A stretch of DNA of 64,000 nucleotides from Ruminococcus sp. YRD2003 (GTDB lineage Bacteria > Bacillota > Clostridia > Oscillospirales > Ruminococcaceae), in contig FNZT01000009.1 in NCBI GenBank assembly GCA_900109435.1, positions 53,095-117,094 of the forward strand, given 5' to 3'. Position 1 is the stretch's first letter; the number at the start of each line of letters is the position of its first letter. Made by a program: the position numbers and the translations under genes. Below, piece after piece: positions 50,502 through 59,321 of the stretch. The notes below the pieces were generated by a model. That model was not told where the DNA came from and made no database searches. It saw nothing but the letters and a program-made list of their open reading frames with translations.

Positions 50502-53500
50502 TTACTTTACATATCCCGAAAGACCCGCTATGCCCTGAGTCTTTATCGCATTGGCGATAAGTCCTGCGATGACGTTCGCGCCGCCTTCCTTGTAGTGCCT
50601 CTTGTCGTCCATATGATAGGTCGCTGCCTTATCGTATCCGACGGAATTATAGTGATTTACCGCTATAGCGTTGCAGTCTATAAAGGGGATATTGTATTTC
50701 GCTGCAAGCTTCTTGTCGGAATCGGTGTAGTTGGTGTAGCTTACGTTGAACTTGCCGCCCGAATAATCCTTCAGGCTGGGCGTATTCGACATTATTATCG
50801 GTGTCGCTCCCTTTGCAAGAGTATCCTTGATGAATGAGGTCATGTACCACTCATACGAGCCCGATGACGGATTATCAACATTTCCGCGGGTAGGTGCGTA
50901 TCTGTCCGCATTCGTTGAGCCTGCGTCGTTTATCGCGAACTGGATGATCACGAAGTCGCCCTTCTTGAGGTTGTCCGTTATCGCTGCAAATCTGCCCTCG
51001 TCGTAGAACTTCTTCGAGCTTCTGCCCGCTACGGCGTGGTTGTATACGGACACGTCATCGGTGAAGTAGTTGCCGAGATAATAGCCCCAGCCCTGTATCG
51101 GACCGCCGTTCTGTGCCTGCTTGGAGGCATTGTAATACTGGCAGGTGGAGTCTCCTGCGAGGAAAACTGCGGGCTTGCTGCCGTCTACCGTCTGCTGTCC
51201 TGCATTCGGGTCGTAGACCTCTGCGACGGGCTCATCGGTGAGTATGCACTCGATGTAGTCGAAGTTCGGGCCTCCTTCACTGACCGCTGACTCGAACTTG
51301 ATAGTGTTCTCGCCTGCTTTCAGCGGAAGTACGATGCCTATCTCGCTCCACTCGTCCCATGAGCCTGTGCCGTTGAAGGACTGCTGCCAGTAGGTCTGAG
51401 TGTCGCCGTTTACATAGATGTTGGTCTTGCGGTCGGCTGTCGAGCCGTTGGCGAAGCGGACGTGCGTCATATATCTGCCTTCTTCGGCAATGCGCACGCT
51501 GAACGTAAGACTGCTTCCGACTACGTTGTTGAGGTTTACATAGCCGACATTCCCAGAGCCGCCCATGGCTGCCTCGGTCTTGGTGTAGCCTGTGTGGTCG
51601 CTCTCTGCCCAGCCGTCGTCCCAGAGCTGGTCAACGGCGTAATACTTGGAGGGGAGAGTTGTAGTGGTCGTGGTCGTTGTGGTGGTTGTCGTGGTTGTGG
51701 TAGTAGTGGCTGCCGACGCAGTCTCTGGAGCGTCGGTCTCCTGCGATTCGGGCGCGGCGGGAAGCTCCTTCAAGCCTGCGTCTACCTGCTGGAGGAAGAG
51801 AGCGTCCATTGCTGTGATGCCCTCAGAGCCGTCAACGTCGCCGTTTATCCTGCCCTGCGGAGTGAGCGCGTATTTGTCCTTGTTGGCGATGGACTGGAGG
51901 ATCGCTACCGCGTCGGCGACTGAGAACTTGCCGTCGCAGTTGGCATCGCCCATGACGATGCTGCTCACGCTCTTGGTCGTGGTATCGTCAGCCTCTGTAG
52001 TTGCTGCCGTTGTTGTGGTGGTCGTGGCAGGCTCGGTAGTGGTCGTGGTGGTCTCGGCGGGCTTTTCCTTTACGAATACTGCGTAGTTCATGCAGTTGTA
52101 GGCTGTGCTGTTGGTTCCGAGCACTACCTGCTCACCCTCGGAAAAGTCCTTTGCGTAGATGTTGAACTGCTCGCCGTTGCAGATGAAGCTCTCGCCTGTA
52201 TTTGTGTAGGAACCGAGCCATGTGGGGGTCTCGACTCTGTTATCGAGTGCAACGTAGACCGTCGCGTCCCTGCTGACCTTGAACTTTGCCTCGTCTGTGG
52301 TAAGGTTCTTGGAGTTGCAGGCTGTTCTTATGCCCTCGCTGCCGCTGAGTATGGACGGGAGGGATTCTATCGTGAAGTCTCTGTCGCCGAAGGGCTTCGT
52401 TAGGGACTGGTCGTACTGTATGCCCCAAGCCTCGGTATTCTCGCTGTCGAGGACTATGAGGTCCTTGACGAGCCTGCCGCTGACAGGCAGATTGATCGGC
52501 TCGATCACCCATTTCTGGCAGTCGTGACCGTTTACCTCCCACTGCTGTACGTTGGCGCCCTCGGTCGTGGATGCGCTGCCGACTTCTACTGCGGACTTGT
52601 CGTCCGATACCTTTGTGAGCATAGTGTAGGAGCCGTCGGGATTGCGCTTGAACTTGAACTGCTGACTGTCTTTATGTGCAGGGAGCTGGTCGGTGACAGG
52701 TCCGCTGCCGTATACGCCGAGCTCAACGTTCTGTCCGTTGGAGCCGCTGCCGTCCTTGACGTTCAGAAGATATTCTGCGTCCATGATGCGAATGCACGAG
52801 TTGACTGCGTAGTATCCGTCATCTGCTGAAGTCAGCCGCCAAGCATACTCGGGCGCGGGGGCGGTCATGCTCTTCTGTACAACATCCATATTCTGCTCGT
52901 CAGCAAAGAGGTATTTGCCGCTGTTGACGTTCTTGAAGGAGTAATACACGTTCTCATTCATTTCCGCAGCCGAAGAGCCGCTGAAATCGTACAGCGTGGA
53001 CATTATCTCGGCGAGCTTCATTGCGCCCTTCTTGCTCTGGTGGAGGTCGTCGCCCGTATTGTCTGCCTTGGTCGCGTAGTATGAGCCCATGCCGTCGAAT
53101 CCGACGGACAGACCGAACTGCTGCCACGGGGTGAAGAGGTCGATGACCTCGACATTCTCATTGGCTCCGACAGTGTCGAGCTCTCCGCCGAACCAGCGTC
53201 CTGGCAGGAGCGGTGAGCGCTGGAGGTCTCCGCGGCGTCCCTGCTGCTTGACGAGCAGGACCGTCATGCCCTTTTTCTTTGCCTTTTGCACCATTGTGGT
53301 GACTACATTGCGGTACTCGTCCTTGTTGGAGTAGTTGGTGTCGTTTATACCGATTGAGATTATGTAGATGTCGCCCGACTTGCCGTAATACTCAATGGGC
53401 GCGAACTGTCCGCCGTCGTAGAAGCCTTTCGCGTACTGTCCGCTGGTCGCCTGATTGCGTATCTCCCAGTAGTCGGTGTCGACGTAGCTGCCGAGGAACT

Positions 53501-54134
53501 GTCCCCAGCCGTGCTGAGAGGCATCTCCGACGTTGTAGTAGTTGGCAACGGTGGAGTCGCCGCATATCCAGATGGTCGGCTTCATCTCGCCCGTGGTGTT
53601 TATCTGCGTTATCTCAAGCGCGGAAATGGACTGCTCGCGCTTGCTCATTCCTTCGATAGCCTGCACGTTGAGCTGTCCGTCGGTAACGGGGATGCGTATC
53701 GTCTCGACGGCGTTGTTGCCCGTGAGGTTCATCATCTGCACCATGCCCTCGATACGGATAGTCGTTCTCGGGGCGTTGCCCGTCGTGACCTTTATCTCGT
53801 ACAGTCCTTTCGGAAGGTCAACGTTGAAGGTGTTGCCTGTGCCGTAGTCGTTGAACTTGACCGCGTCGGCACCTGCGCCTCTTCCGCCTGCGCTTACGTT
53901 GGAGACGTTGTAGGTCTGGGCAAAGCCGTAGCCGCGTCCCGAATTGTAGCCGTCAGCCGCGGATACGCCCGTGTAGCCGCTTGCTGCGCCGCTTCCGCCA
54001 AAGTCGAACTTCCAGTTCGCTGACGCTGCATTTGCTGTTACGGCGGTGTTTGCGAGTCCTGCGCCGAGCCCCGCGAATGCCGATAGTGACACTGCCGCCG
54101 AGGTCAGAGCGCTGATCAGTTTTTTGTATCTCAT
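50502..54134 (-). CDS. Secreted double CE12-type esterase with CBMs and dockerin
   Basis: A 1,210-residue secreted enzyme. The signal peptide covers about residues 1-36. A beta-sandwich follows, then the first SGNH esterase (about 185-380) with WICGDSTVANYY (Ser194), SIGINDTN and DDLHQSKKG (Asp/His). A ricin-type CBM13-like module spans about 390-555, then a domain with no clear family, a Thr-rich linker, and a dockerin near 735-795 (MGDANCDGKFSVADAVAIL; GSEGITAMDALFL). A second Thr-rich linker leads to a CBM35-like module (about 840-970) and a second SGNH esterase to the end, with FLAGDSTCQYYN, QFAINDAG and DDKRHYKEGG. Both SGNH domains resemble rhamnogalacturonan acetylesterases (CE12), so it should remove acetyl groups from pectin. 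GGAGGG precedes the start. Confidence 0.85.
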   Translation of the reverse strand: MRYKKLISALTSAAVSLSAFAGLGAGLANTAVTANAASANWKFDFGGSGAASGYTGVSAADGYNSGRGYGFAQTYNVSNVSAGGRGAGADAVKFNDYGTGNTFNVDLPKGLYEIKVTTGNAPRTTIRIEGMVQMMNLTGNNAVETIRIPVTDGQLNVQAIEGMSKREQSISALEITQINTTGEMKPTIWICGDSTVANYYNVGDASQHGWGQFLGSYVDTDYWEIRNQATSGQYAKGFYDGGQFAPIEYYGKSGDIYIISIGINDTNYSNKDEYRNVVTTMVQKAKKKGMTVLLVKQQGRRGDLQRSPLLPGRWFGGELDTVGANENVEVIDLFTPWQQFGLSVGFDGMGSYYATKADNTGDDLHQSKKGAMKLAEIMSTLYDFSGSSAAEMNENVYYSFKNVNSGKYLFADEQNMDVVQKSMTAPAPEYAWRLTSADDGYYAVNSCIRIMDAEYLLNVKDGSGSNGQNVELGVYGSGPVTDQLPAHKDSQQFKFKRNPDGSYTMLTKVSDDKSAVEVGSASTTEGANVQQWEVNGHDCQKWVIEPINLPVSGRLVKDLIVLDSENTEAWGIQYDQSLTKPFGDRDFTIESLPSILSGSEGIRTACNSKNLTTDEAKFKVSRDATVYVALDNRVETPTWLGSYTNTGESFICNGEQFNIYAKDFSEGEQVVLGTNSTAYNCMNYAVFVKEKPAETTTTTTEPATTTTTTAATTEADDTTTKSVSSIVMGDANCDGKFSVADAVAILQSIANKDKYALTPQGRINGDVDGSEGITAMDALFLQQVDAGLKELPAAPESQETDAPETASAATTTTTTTTTTTTTTTTTLPSKYYAVDQLWDDGWAESDHTGYTKTEAAMGGSGNVGYVNLNNVVGSSLTFSVRIAEEGRYMTHVRFANGSTADRKTNIYVNGDTQTYWQQSFNGTGSWDEWSEIGIVLPLKAGENTIKFESAVSEGGPNFDYIECILTDEPVAEVYDPNAGQQTVDGSKPAVFLAGDSTCQYYNASKQAQNGGPIQGWGYYLGNYFTDDVSVYNHAVAGRSSKKFYDEGRFAAITDNLKKGDFVIIQFAINDAGSTNADRYAPTRGNVDNPSSGSYEWYMTSFIKDTLAKGATPIIMSNTPSLKDYSGGKFNVSYTNYTDSDKKLAAKYNIPFIDCNAIAVNHYNSVGYDKAATYHMDDKRHYKEGGANVIAGLIANAIKTQGIAGLSGYVK

Positions 54135-54166
54135 GATTATCCCTCCGAAAATACCATTTTACTGCG

Positions 54167-54195
54167 AAACTTGTGGATACAAGTTTACTAAACTT
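54167..54195. promoter_or_regulatory. Overlapping operator palindromes at the esterase promoter
   Basis: aaacttgtggatacaagttt at 54167-54186 is a perfect 8-4-8 inverted repeat. aagtttactaaactt at 54181-54195 is a perfect 6-3-6 palindrome that shares the central aagttt. Both lie just downstream of the likely transcription start (about 54199), where a repressor would block. Confidence 0.7.
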
Positions 54196-54205
54196 CCTTG
54201 TTTTA

Positions 54206-54234
54206 ATTATATCACCGTATATTCACAAAGTCAA
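54206..54234 (-). promoter_or_regulatory. Promoter of the esterase gene
   Basis: On the - strand: TTGACT at 54234-54229, 17-base spacer, TATAAT at 54211-54206. Confidence 0.85.
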
Positions 54235-54542
54235 CCGAAATAATGTGTACAATTTCATCATTTTTATGACCTTTTCTTGCAGAGACGTTCGTCGGCTGTC
54301 ATTTTTTCAGACTATCCTGCACAGCTGCAACATTATAATGCATATGGTGCCGACGGAGCAATGCGCAGTTCGGAATCGCGGTAACGCCTTCGGCAATGAT
54401 TTTTAGCGATAATGGTGTTTTTTCTGTTGGCTTTCGGGACTTGAGACATCACCGTACAAAGTCCGCACGATGCCTTTGTGCCGAATCTGCTCGGGGTGAT
54501 CCGTCATTTTGCACAGAAATCCCTTGATATATGCGGTATGCC
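54235..54542. other. Gap without a gene
   Basis: Between the divergent promoters of the esterase and radC genes. I see no gene, no long repeat and no strong hairpin here. Confidence 0.5.
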
Positions 54543-54571
54543 TTGAATTATCAGCCGTTTTGTGGTATCAT
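54543..54571 (+). promoter_or_regulatory. Promoter of the radC pair
   Basis: TTGAAT at 54543-54548, 17-base spacer, TATCAT at 54566-54571, about 110 bases before the start codon. Confidence 0.6.
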
Positions 54572-54680
54572 AATAAATGTGTCATCAATAACCGCCGTCA
54601 CTGCCTTTGTGCGGTGCTGACCATATAATGCTGATTTTTTGCTGCCGAGCAGACATTGATAAAAACAGGAGGTGAACAGC

Positions 54681-55376
54681 ATGGCTGACAAACTTCATAT
54701 CGGACACCGCGAGCGTCTGCGTCAGCGGCTCATGACTTACGGTGCTGATGCACTCTGCGAGCATGAACTGCTCGAGCTCATGCTGTTCTATCCTCTCCCG
54801 CGTATCAATACCAATGAGATCGCTCATTCGCTCATCAACGAGTTCGGTACACTCAACAATATCCTAAATGCTGACGTTGACGAGCTTACACGCGTAAAGG
54901 GCGTAGGTGCGTCCGCTGCGGAGTTCATCCGCCTTGCTGCCGAGATGTGCGGCGATTACGAGGCGAGCGCTCCCGAGTTTGACAGGCTGCCCGACTCCGA
55001 CAGCCTTTGCAGCTTCTTCCACGGCTATTTCGGCGAAGGGACGGACGGGCTCTGCCTCATCGTCTGCCTGAGCAGTGACCTCGGTATTACGGGCAAGGTG
55101 AGCTTCACTGCTCACTGTCTCGCGAACGGCAGGTCGGAGCTTCGCCGTATCGCTTCCATTATACTGCGCGGGAACTGCACGCGGATCGCTCTCGGTATAT
55201 CTCATCCCGATCGTGCTCCCGTTCCCGACCGCGATGATTTTGCGCTGCTCCGCACACTCAGCGAAAAGCTCGGTGCGATCGGCGTTGCGGTCGAGGACTG
55301 CGTCATCTGCGGCAAAGAGTCCGCCTTCTCAATGAAGAGGAGCGGCGCCTTCTCATTCGGGGAGGTGACGACGTGA
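54681..55376 (+). CDS. RadC/JAB-like protein with a degenerate metal site
   Basis: A 231-residue RadC-family protein. The N-terminal helix-hairpin-helix part is well kept (DALCEHELLELMLFYPLPR, LNNILNADVDELTRVKGVGA). The C-terminal JAB domain is not: where RadC has HNHPSG-x-x-x-PS it reads LGISHPDRAPVPDRDD, so the first His is Ile, and LLDHIIIG becomes VAVEDCVICG. Zinc hydrolase activity is therefore doubtful. The start is ATG 54681 with AGGAGG upstream. It overlaps the next gene by four bases (GTGA), and that gene is an intact relative, so the two may work as a pair. RadC function is unsettled; an old repair link is not well supported. Confidence 0.85.
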   Translation: MADKLHIGHRERLRQRLMTYGADALCEHELLELMLFYPLPRINTNEIAHSLINEFGTLNNILNADVDELTRVKGVGASAAEFIRLAAEMCGDYEASAPEFDRLPDSDSLCSFFHGYFGEGTDGLCLIVCLSSDLGITGKVSFTAHCLANGRSELRRIASIILRGNCTRIALGISHPDRAPVPDRDDFALLRTLSEKLGAIGVAVEDCVICGKESAFSMKRSGAFSFGEVTT

Positions 55377-56074
55377 ACGAGCTTAAAAACGAGCTCCGCG
55401 CCCGCTGCCTCAGTGAGGGGGCAGACTCCCTTTCCGAGCGCGAGAAGCTCATTCTGCTCCTCGGTTACTCCGAACGCGGGGACGTTTTTGAAGCGGCGGA
55501 CAGAGTTGCCGCGGCATACGGCTCCTTCCGCAGTGCCGCTGATTCAGACCCCGATTTCCTCAAAAAGGAGTGCCGTATCTCTGACGCGAGCGCTGCTCTG
55601 CTCATGCTGTTCCCGCAGCTCAGCCGCAGATGTGCTGTCACGAGCTGCGGCAATATCCGCCTCGATTCAGCCGATGCCGCAAAAAGATTCTTTTCCGCTC
55701 AGCTCCGCTCTGTGCGCGGTGAGACCCTCATCGCTGCCGTGACCGACGAGCGCTTCCGCATAATCAGTGCGGAGCGCATGGGGACGGGGACAAGCTCTGC
55801 GGTGGCGATATCCAACCGCAGGATAGCTGACCTCGCGCTCCGATGCAATGCCGCTTATGTTTTCATCGCTCACAACCATACGGCAGGGGCTCCGTTTGCC
55901 TCGCAAAATGACAAAAGCGCCACCCTCAAACTCGGGACGGCGCTTATCGCTCTCGATGTTTTGCTCGTTGACCATATCATCACGGGCGCGGACGGCTCGG
56001 CGCTGTCTATGCGCGAGAGCTCGCGTGCGGAATTCTTTCCCGCAGTGGACGGGTACAGGTTTACCCGCCGATGA
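55373..56074 (+). CDS. radC: RadC/JAB-family protein with an intact metal site
   Basis: A 233-residue RadC-family protein, directly coupled to the previous one. The helix-hairpin-helix region is less regular (DSLSEREKLILLLGYSERGD). The JAB domain keeps the metal ligands: FIAHNHTAGAPFASQNDKSAT holds HxH, and LDVLLVDHIITG holds the Asp. Pro of the usual HNHPSG is Thr. So the first protein keeps the DNA-binding-like half and the second the metal site. The gene converges on the C39-like gene with no gap between stops, so no terminator fits there. Confidence 0.88.
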   Translation: MNELKNELRARCLSEGADSLSEREKLILLLGYSERGDVFEAADRVAAAYGSFRSAADSDPDFLKKECRISDASAALLMLFPQLSRRCAVTSCGNIRLDSADAAKRFFSAQLRSVRGETLIAAVTDERFRIISAERMGTGTSSAVAISNRRIADLALRCNAAYVFIAHNHTAGAPFASQNDKSATLKLGTALIALDVLLVDHIITGADGSALSMRESSRAEFFPAVDGYRFTRR

Positions 56075-56995
56075 TCACCACGGGTGTATCGTCACTGCCT
56101 GACTGCCCATTTCACGGTAGCGGGCTTCGGCTGTCTCGCGCGGATAGAGCGTGTATGCGCCGCGCTGCGGGTCGTGGAAGCAGAAGTTCTCCTCGTCGTA
56201 GCCCACAAGCAGAAAGCAGTGCTCGTTGGACTTCCACTCCACTGTTTCGTCGGTGCCCTCTATCTCCCATATATTCGCTTCGGAGGCGACAAGCGGCTCC
56301 ATATCCACACTTGCCCAGATGATGACGGGTTCGCCGCAGTCTATGTACTCCATGCACAGGTCTTTCAGCGATATGCCGCTGATGTCTACCGCGTCGAATA
56401 GCTCGTGCTCAAGGTATCTCCGCAGGCAGGAGCGTATCGCTCCGCTGAAACAGCCGTAGCCGTACGGAGTGTGCGGGTCGCCGATGAATTCCTTGTTCGG
56501 GTCGCCGCTGAACATCACAGTGCCGCGCTCGGCGTCTTCGTAGGTGTCGACCCGCGCTGTGGTTATATAGCCCTGCTCTATGAGCTCGTCTGCTGTGATG
56601 TTGAAGCCGTAGTACGCCAGAAGCATGGACGTACATACAAGCTCGCAGCCCGCGGGTGCTCCGTCCTGCGAGATGTACGGAGCCTCTATGCATCTGACTC
56701 CTTCGGGGGGAGTTCCCGACGAGGCGGGGACCGACGTTCCTTCTGCCGCGGGAACGGTCTCGGCAGGCTCTGTCTCCGATGGCGTATCGGAGGAGGGGGC
56801 GGGCTCTTCGGGAGCGGAGGCAGGTTCCGTTTCGGTGTCGGCATGGAGGGACGGTATGTCGGGCAAGCCCGTGAATACGTATGTCTGCGCGGAGGTCTCT
56901 TCCTCGTTCCCGTACTCGGAGGAAAGCTCCTCATCTGCGAGACTGCACGAGGTCAGCGTGAGGGCTGCGAGAAGTGCTGCTGCTATTCTTTTCAT
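56075..56995 (-). CDS. C39-like cysteine peptidase lipoprotein
   Basis: A 306-residue exported lipoprotein. The leader MKRIAAALLAALTLTSCSLA has the lipobox LTSC (Cys17). A linker rich in Pro, Glu, Ser and Thr runs to about residue 95. The C-terminal domain is a C39_2-type papain fold: SQDGAPAGCELVCTSMLLAYYG holds the Gln and the nucleophile Cys (about residue 114), NEHCFLLVGYDEENFCFHDP near residue 265 holds the catalytic His and Asp. The substrate is unknown; such proteins in Firmicutes are often wall-associated. The start at 56995 follows GGAGGA. It is next to, but divergent from, the following two-component operon. Confidence 0.8.
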   Translation of the reverse strand: MKRIAAALLAALTLTSCSLADEELSSEYGNEEETSAQTYVFTGLPDIPSLHADTETEPASAPEEPAPSSDTPSETEPAETVPAAEGTSVPASSGTPPEGVRCIEAPYISQDGAPAGCELVCTSMLLAYYGFNITADELIEQGYITTARVDTYEDAERGTVMFSGDPNKEFIGDPHTPYGYGCFSGAIRSCLRRYLEHELFDAVDISGISLKDLCMEYIDCGEPVIIWASVDMEPLVASEANIWEIEGTDETVEWKSNEHCFLLVGYDEENFCFHDPQRGAYTLYPRETAEARYREMGSQAVTIHPW

Positions 56996-57216
56996 ATCCG
57001 TCCTCCTTTCTGCGGCGGAATGCAAAATATTTGCAAAAAATGTACGTTTCCCTTTGACATCTGCTCGCGTGACTGTTAAAATGATACTGTAGGGAAGTCG
57101 TCTGATGATGGATCTGCGTTACTATGGCGCCGCCTTAATGACTGTCCATACTATTATTCAACATTTTTTCGGAAATGTCAAGCCTTTTTCCGAAAAATCG
57201 CATTGTGAGGCTATAT

Positions 57217-57882
57217 ATGATAAATATACTTATTATCGAGGACGATGAAAATATCGCTAAAATGATCACCGCTGCGCTCAGTATGGTCGATTACAAGGGC
57301 ACCTGCCGCTATGACGGACGCTCGGGTGCCGAGGAGGCTCTCAGGGGCGGTTATGACCTTATCCTGCTCGATATCATGCTCCCCGAGATGAACGGCTTCG
57401 AGGTCATGGAGGCTATAAAGGGCTGCGGTATCCCCGTTATCTTCCTCACCGCCATGCAGGAGGTCTCCGACAAGGTCAAGGGACTGCGCCTCGGGGCGGA
57501 GGACTATATCGTCAAGCCGTTTGAGGCACTGGAGCTGCTCGCGCGCATTGATGTTGTGCTGCGGCGTTCAAATAAGGTCCGTGATACTATCACTTACGGC
57601 GATATCACCGTAAGCATCGACAGGCACGAGATAACCCTCCGCGGTGAGCACGTTCAGCTCACACCAAAGGAGTTCGATGTTATCGTGTATTTCCTTCAGC
57701 ACCAGAATATCGCCGTTTCTCGCGAGCAGCTCCTCTCAAGTGTGTGGGGATTCGAGTTCGGGGGGGAGAGCCGCACTGTGGATATCCACGTTCAGCAGGT
57801 CCGCCGCAAGCTCGGACTGAAGGACTGCCTTATCACTATCCCGAAGCTCGGATACCGACTCGAAAGCCGTGACAGCTCATGA
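57217..57882 (+). CDS. OmpR-family response regulator
   Basis: A 221-residue regulator. The receiver domain has IIEDDENIAKM, Asp52 in LILLDIMLPEMNG, the Thr in VIFLTAMQE and Lys in DYIVKPFEALELLARI. The DNA-binding winged helix ends with ESRTVDIHVQQVRRKLGL and TIPKLGYRLE. The start at 57217 (MINILIIEDD) fits the family; the ribosome site is weak. Its stop overlaps the kinase start by four bases. The system is distinct from that at 13.7-15.4 kb. Confidence 0.93.
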   Translation: MINILIIEDDENIAKMITAALSMVDYKGTCRYDGRSGAEEALRGGYDLILLDIMLPEMNGFEVMEAIKGCGIPVIFLTAMQEVSDKVKGLRLGAEDYIVKPFEALELLARIDVVLRRSNKVRDTITYGDITVSIDRHEITLRGEHVQLTPKEFDVIVYFLQHQNIAVSREQLLSSVWGFEFGGESRTVDIHVQQVRRKLGLKDCLITIPKLGYRLESRDSS

Positions 57883-59321
57883 AACTCTGGCAGAAGATAT
57901 TCCTGAGCTCGCTGCTGCTGATAATCATTGCGGTGAACGTCATTTCCGTTACTCTTCTCAATAACAGCCACCGTCTGCTCCTGGAACGCGAACAGTCCCA
58001 TGCAATTTCCGAGCACGAATTCTTCGAGGCGTCATTCTCGAATGCGGTCGTGTACGCTAAGCTCGCTGACGATAAGATAGCCCTCACGTCCACGGAAATG
58101 CGGCGTATTGCTTCGGATGTGGTCGAGGGCAGCGGGCGTTCGCGCGATTCGGCTATTTTCGATAGCCGCGGTACTATCATCGCCGTGAACGGCATGAAGG
58201 GAATACTCAGCGGTATCACACAGAGCGGATTCGTCGAGAAAATAGACCCTTCGGGTGCGAACTACAGCACCTCTGTCTTCGAGACGGACAGCGGACATAT
58301 GCTCGCTGTGGGGTCGGTGATAACCACCGAGGGCGTGAGCTACCGTGCTGTTACTGCGGTGGATATTTCCGAGATCTACGCCATGAAAAAGAAGCAGACC
58401 GATTTCGTCCGCAAGGTCAGCATTATCTCTGCGGGGACTATATCGCTCGTGCTGCTTGTAACGGTGCTGCTCATGCTGAGCCCGCTCAGCAGGCTCAATA
58501 CCTACACAAAGGCTATCGCGGGCGGCAACTACCGCATTCGCATCCGCGAGCGCGGAAGCCTCGAATTCCGCGAGCTGGCGCAGAATATGAACGTAATGGC
58601 TGACGCCGTTCAGAATAATGCTGCACGTCTCGAAAAAATAGCTGAGGAACGTCAGACCTTCATTGCCAACCTCTCTCATGAGATGAAGACTCCTTTGACC
58701 TCTATACTCGGATTTGCCGATATACTGCGTATCAAAAAGCACGTCGAGGACGGTGAGCGGACCGAGTACGCGGGGGTCATCGTCGAGGAGACAAAGCGTC
58801 TGCGCTCACTCTCGGGCAAGCTGATGGGTATCGTCGCAATGAACGGGACCGAGATAGAAAAGCGCCCCGTCAGTCTTCAGGCTATGATAAACGAGACGAA
58901 GACCGCGCTCGTGCCGCTTCTTGCTAAGAATGACGTGCGGCTGGATTGCCTGTCGCAGGATATCACCATTTCCGCGGACGAGGAGCTCTTCAAGTCGCTG
59001 CTCTATAACATCATCGAGAATGCGGTCAAGGCTTCTCCGCGCGGTGAGAGCGTCGTGCTCAACGCTGCTATGTACGAGGGCGATGCCGTCATCACTATCA
59101 CCGACCACGGTATCGGTATGACCCGCGAGGTTATGAAAAAAGCCTTCGAGCCCTTCTTTATGGCGGATAAGTCACGCAGCCGAAAGGCGGGCGGCGCCGG
59201 TCTGGGACTGGCGCTCTGCAAGCGTATCGCGGAGCTGCACTCCGCAAAGATTGAGATAGACAGCCGCCAGAATGTCGGTACTACCGTATTCATCACTGTC
59301 CCTGGGGAGGAATGCTTGTGA
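57879..59321 (+). CDS. Sensor histidine kinase
   Basis: A 480-residue membrane kinase. A first membrane segment lies at about residues 8-28, an outside sensor domain of about 150 residues follows, and a second segment at about 180-200. Then a HAMP linker (PLSRLNTYTKAIAGGNYRIR), the His box FIANLSHEMKTPLTSILGF with His267, and the ATP domain: LLYNIIENAVKASP (N box), ITDHGIGMTREVMKKAFEPFFMADKSR (G1/F) and GGAGLGLALCKRI (G2). The signal is unknown. It overlaps the regulator on the left and a secreted protein gene on the right (10 bases), which may be part of the sensing. Confidence 0.92.
   Translation: MKLWQKIFLSSLLLIIIAVNVISVTLLNNSHRLLLEREQSHAISEHEFFEASFSNAVVYAKLADDKIALTSTEMRRIASDVVEGSGRSRDSAIFDSRGTIIAVNGMKGILSGITQSGFVEKIDPSGANYSTSVFETDSGHMLAVGSVITTEGVSYRAVTAVDISEIYAMKKKQTDFVRKVSIISAGTISLVLLVTVLLMLSPLSRLNTYTKAIAGGNYRIRIRERGSLEFRELAQNMNVMADAVQNNAARLEKIAEERQTFIANLSHEMKTPLTSILGFADILRIKKHVEDGERTEYAGVIVEETKRLRSLSGKLMGIVAMNGTEIEKRPVSLQAMINETKTALVPLLAKNDVRLDCLSQDITISADEELFKSLLYNIIENAVKASPRGESVVLNAAMYEGDAVITITDHGIGMTREVMKKAFEPFFMADKSRSRKAGGAGLGLALCKRIAELHSAKIEIDSRQNVGTTVFITVPGEECL

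Noticed and set aside
51655..52070. Long open frames opposite the Thr-rich linkers of the esterase
   Set aside because: They translate to Val-rich strings, the mirror of Thr codons; they are artefacts.
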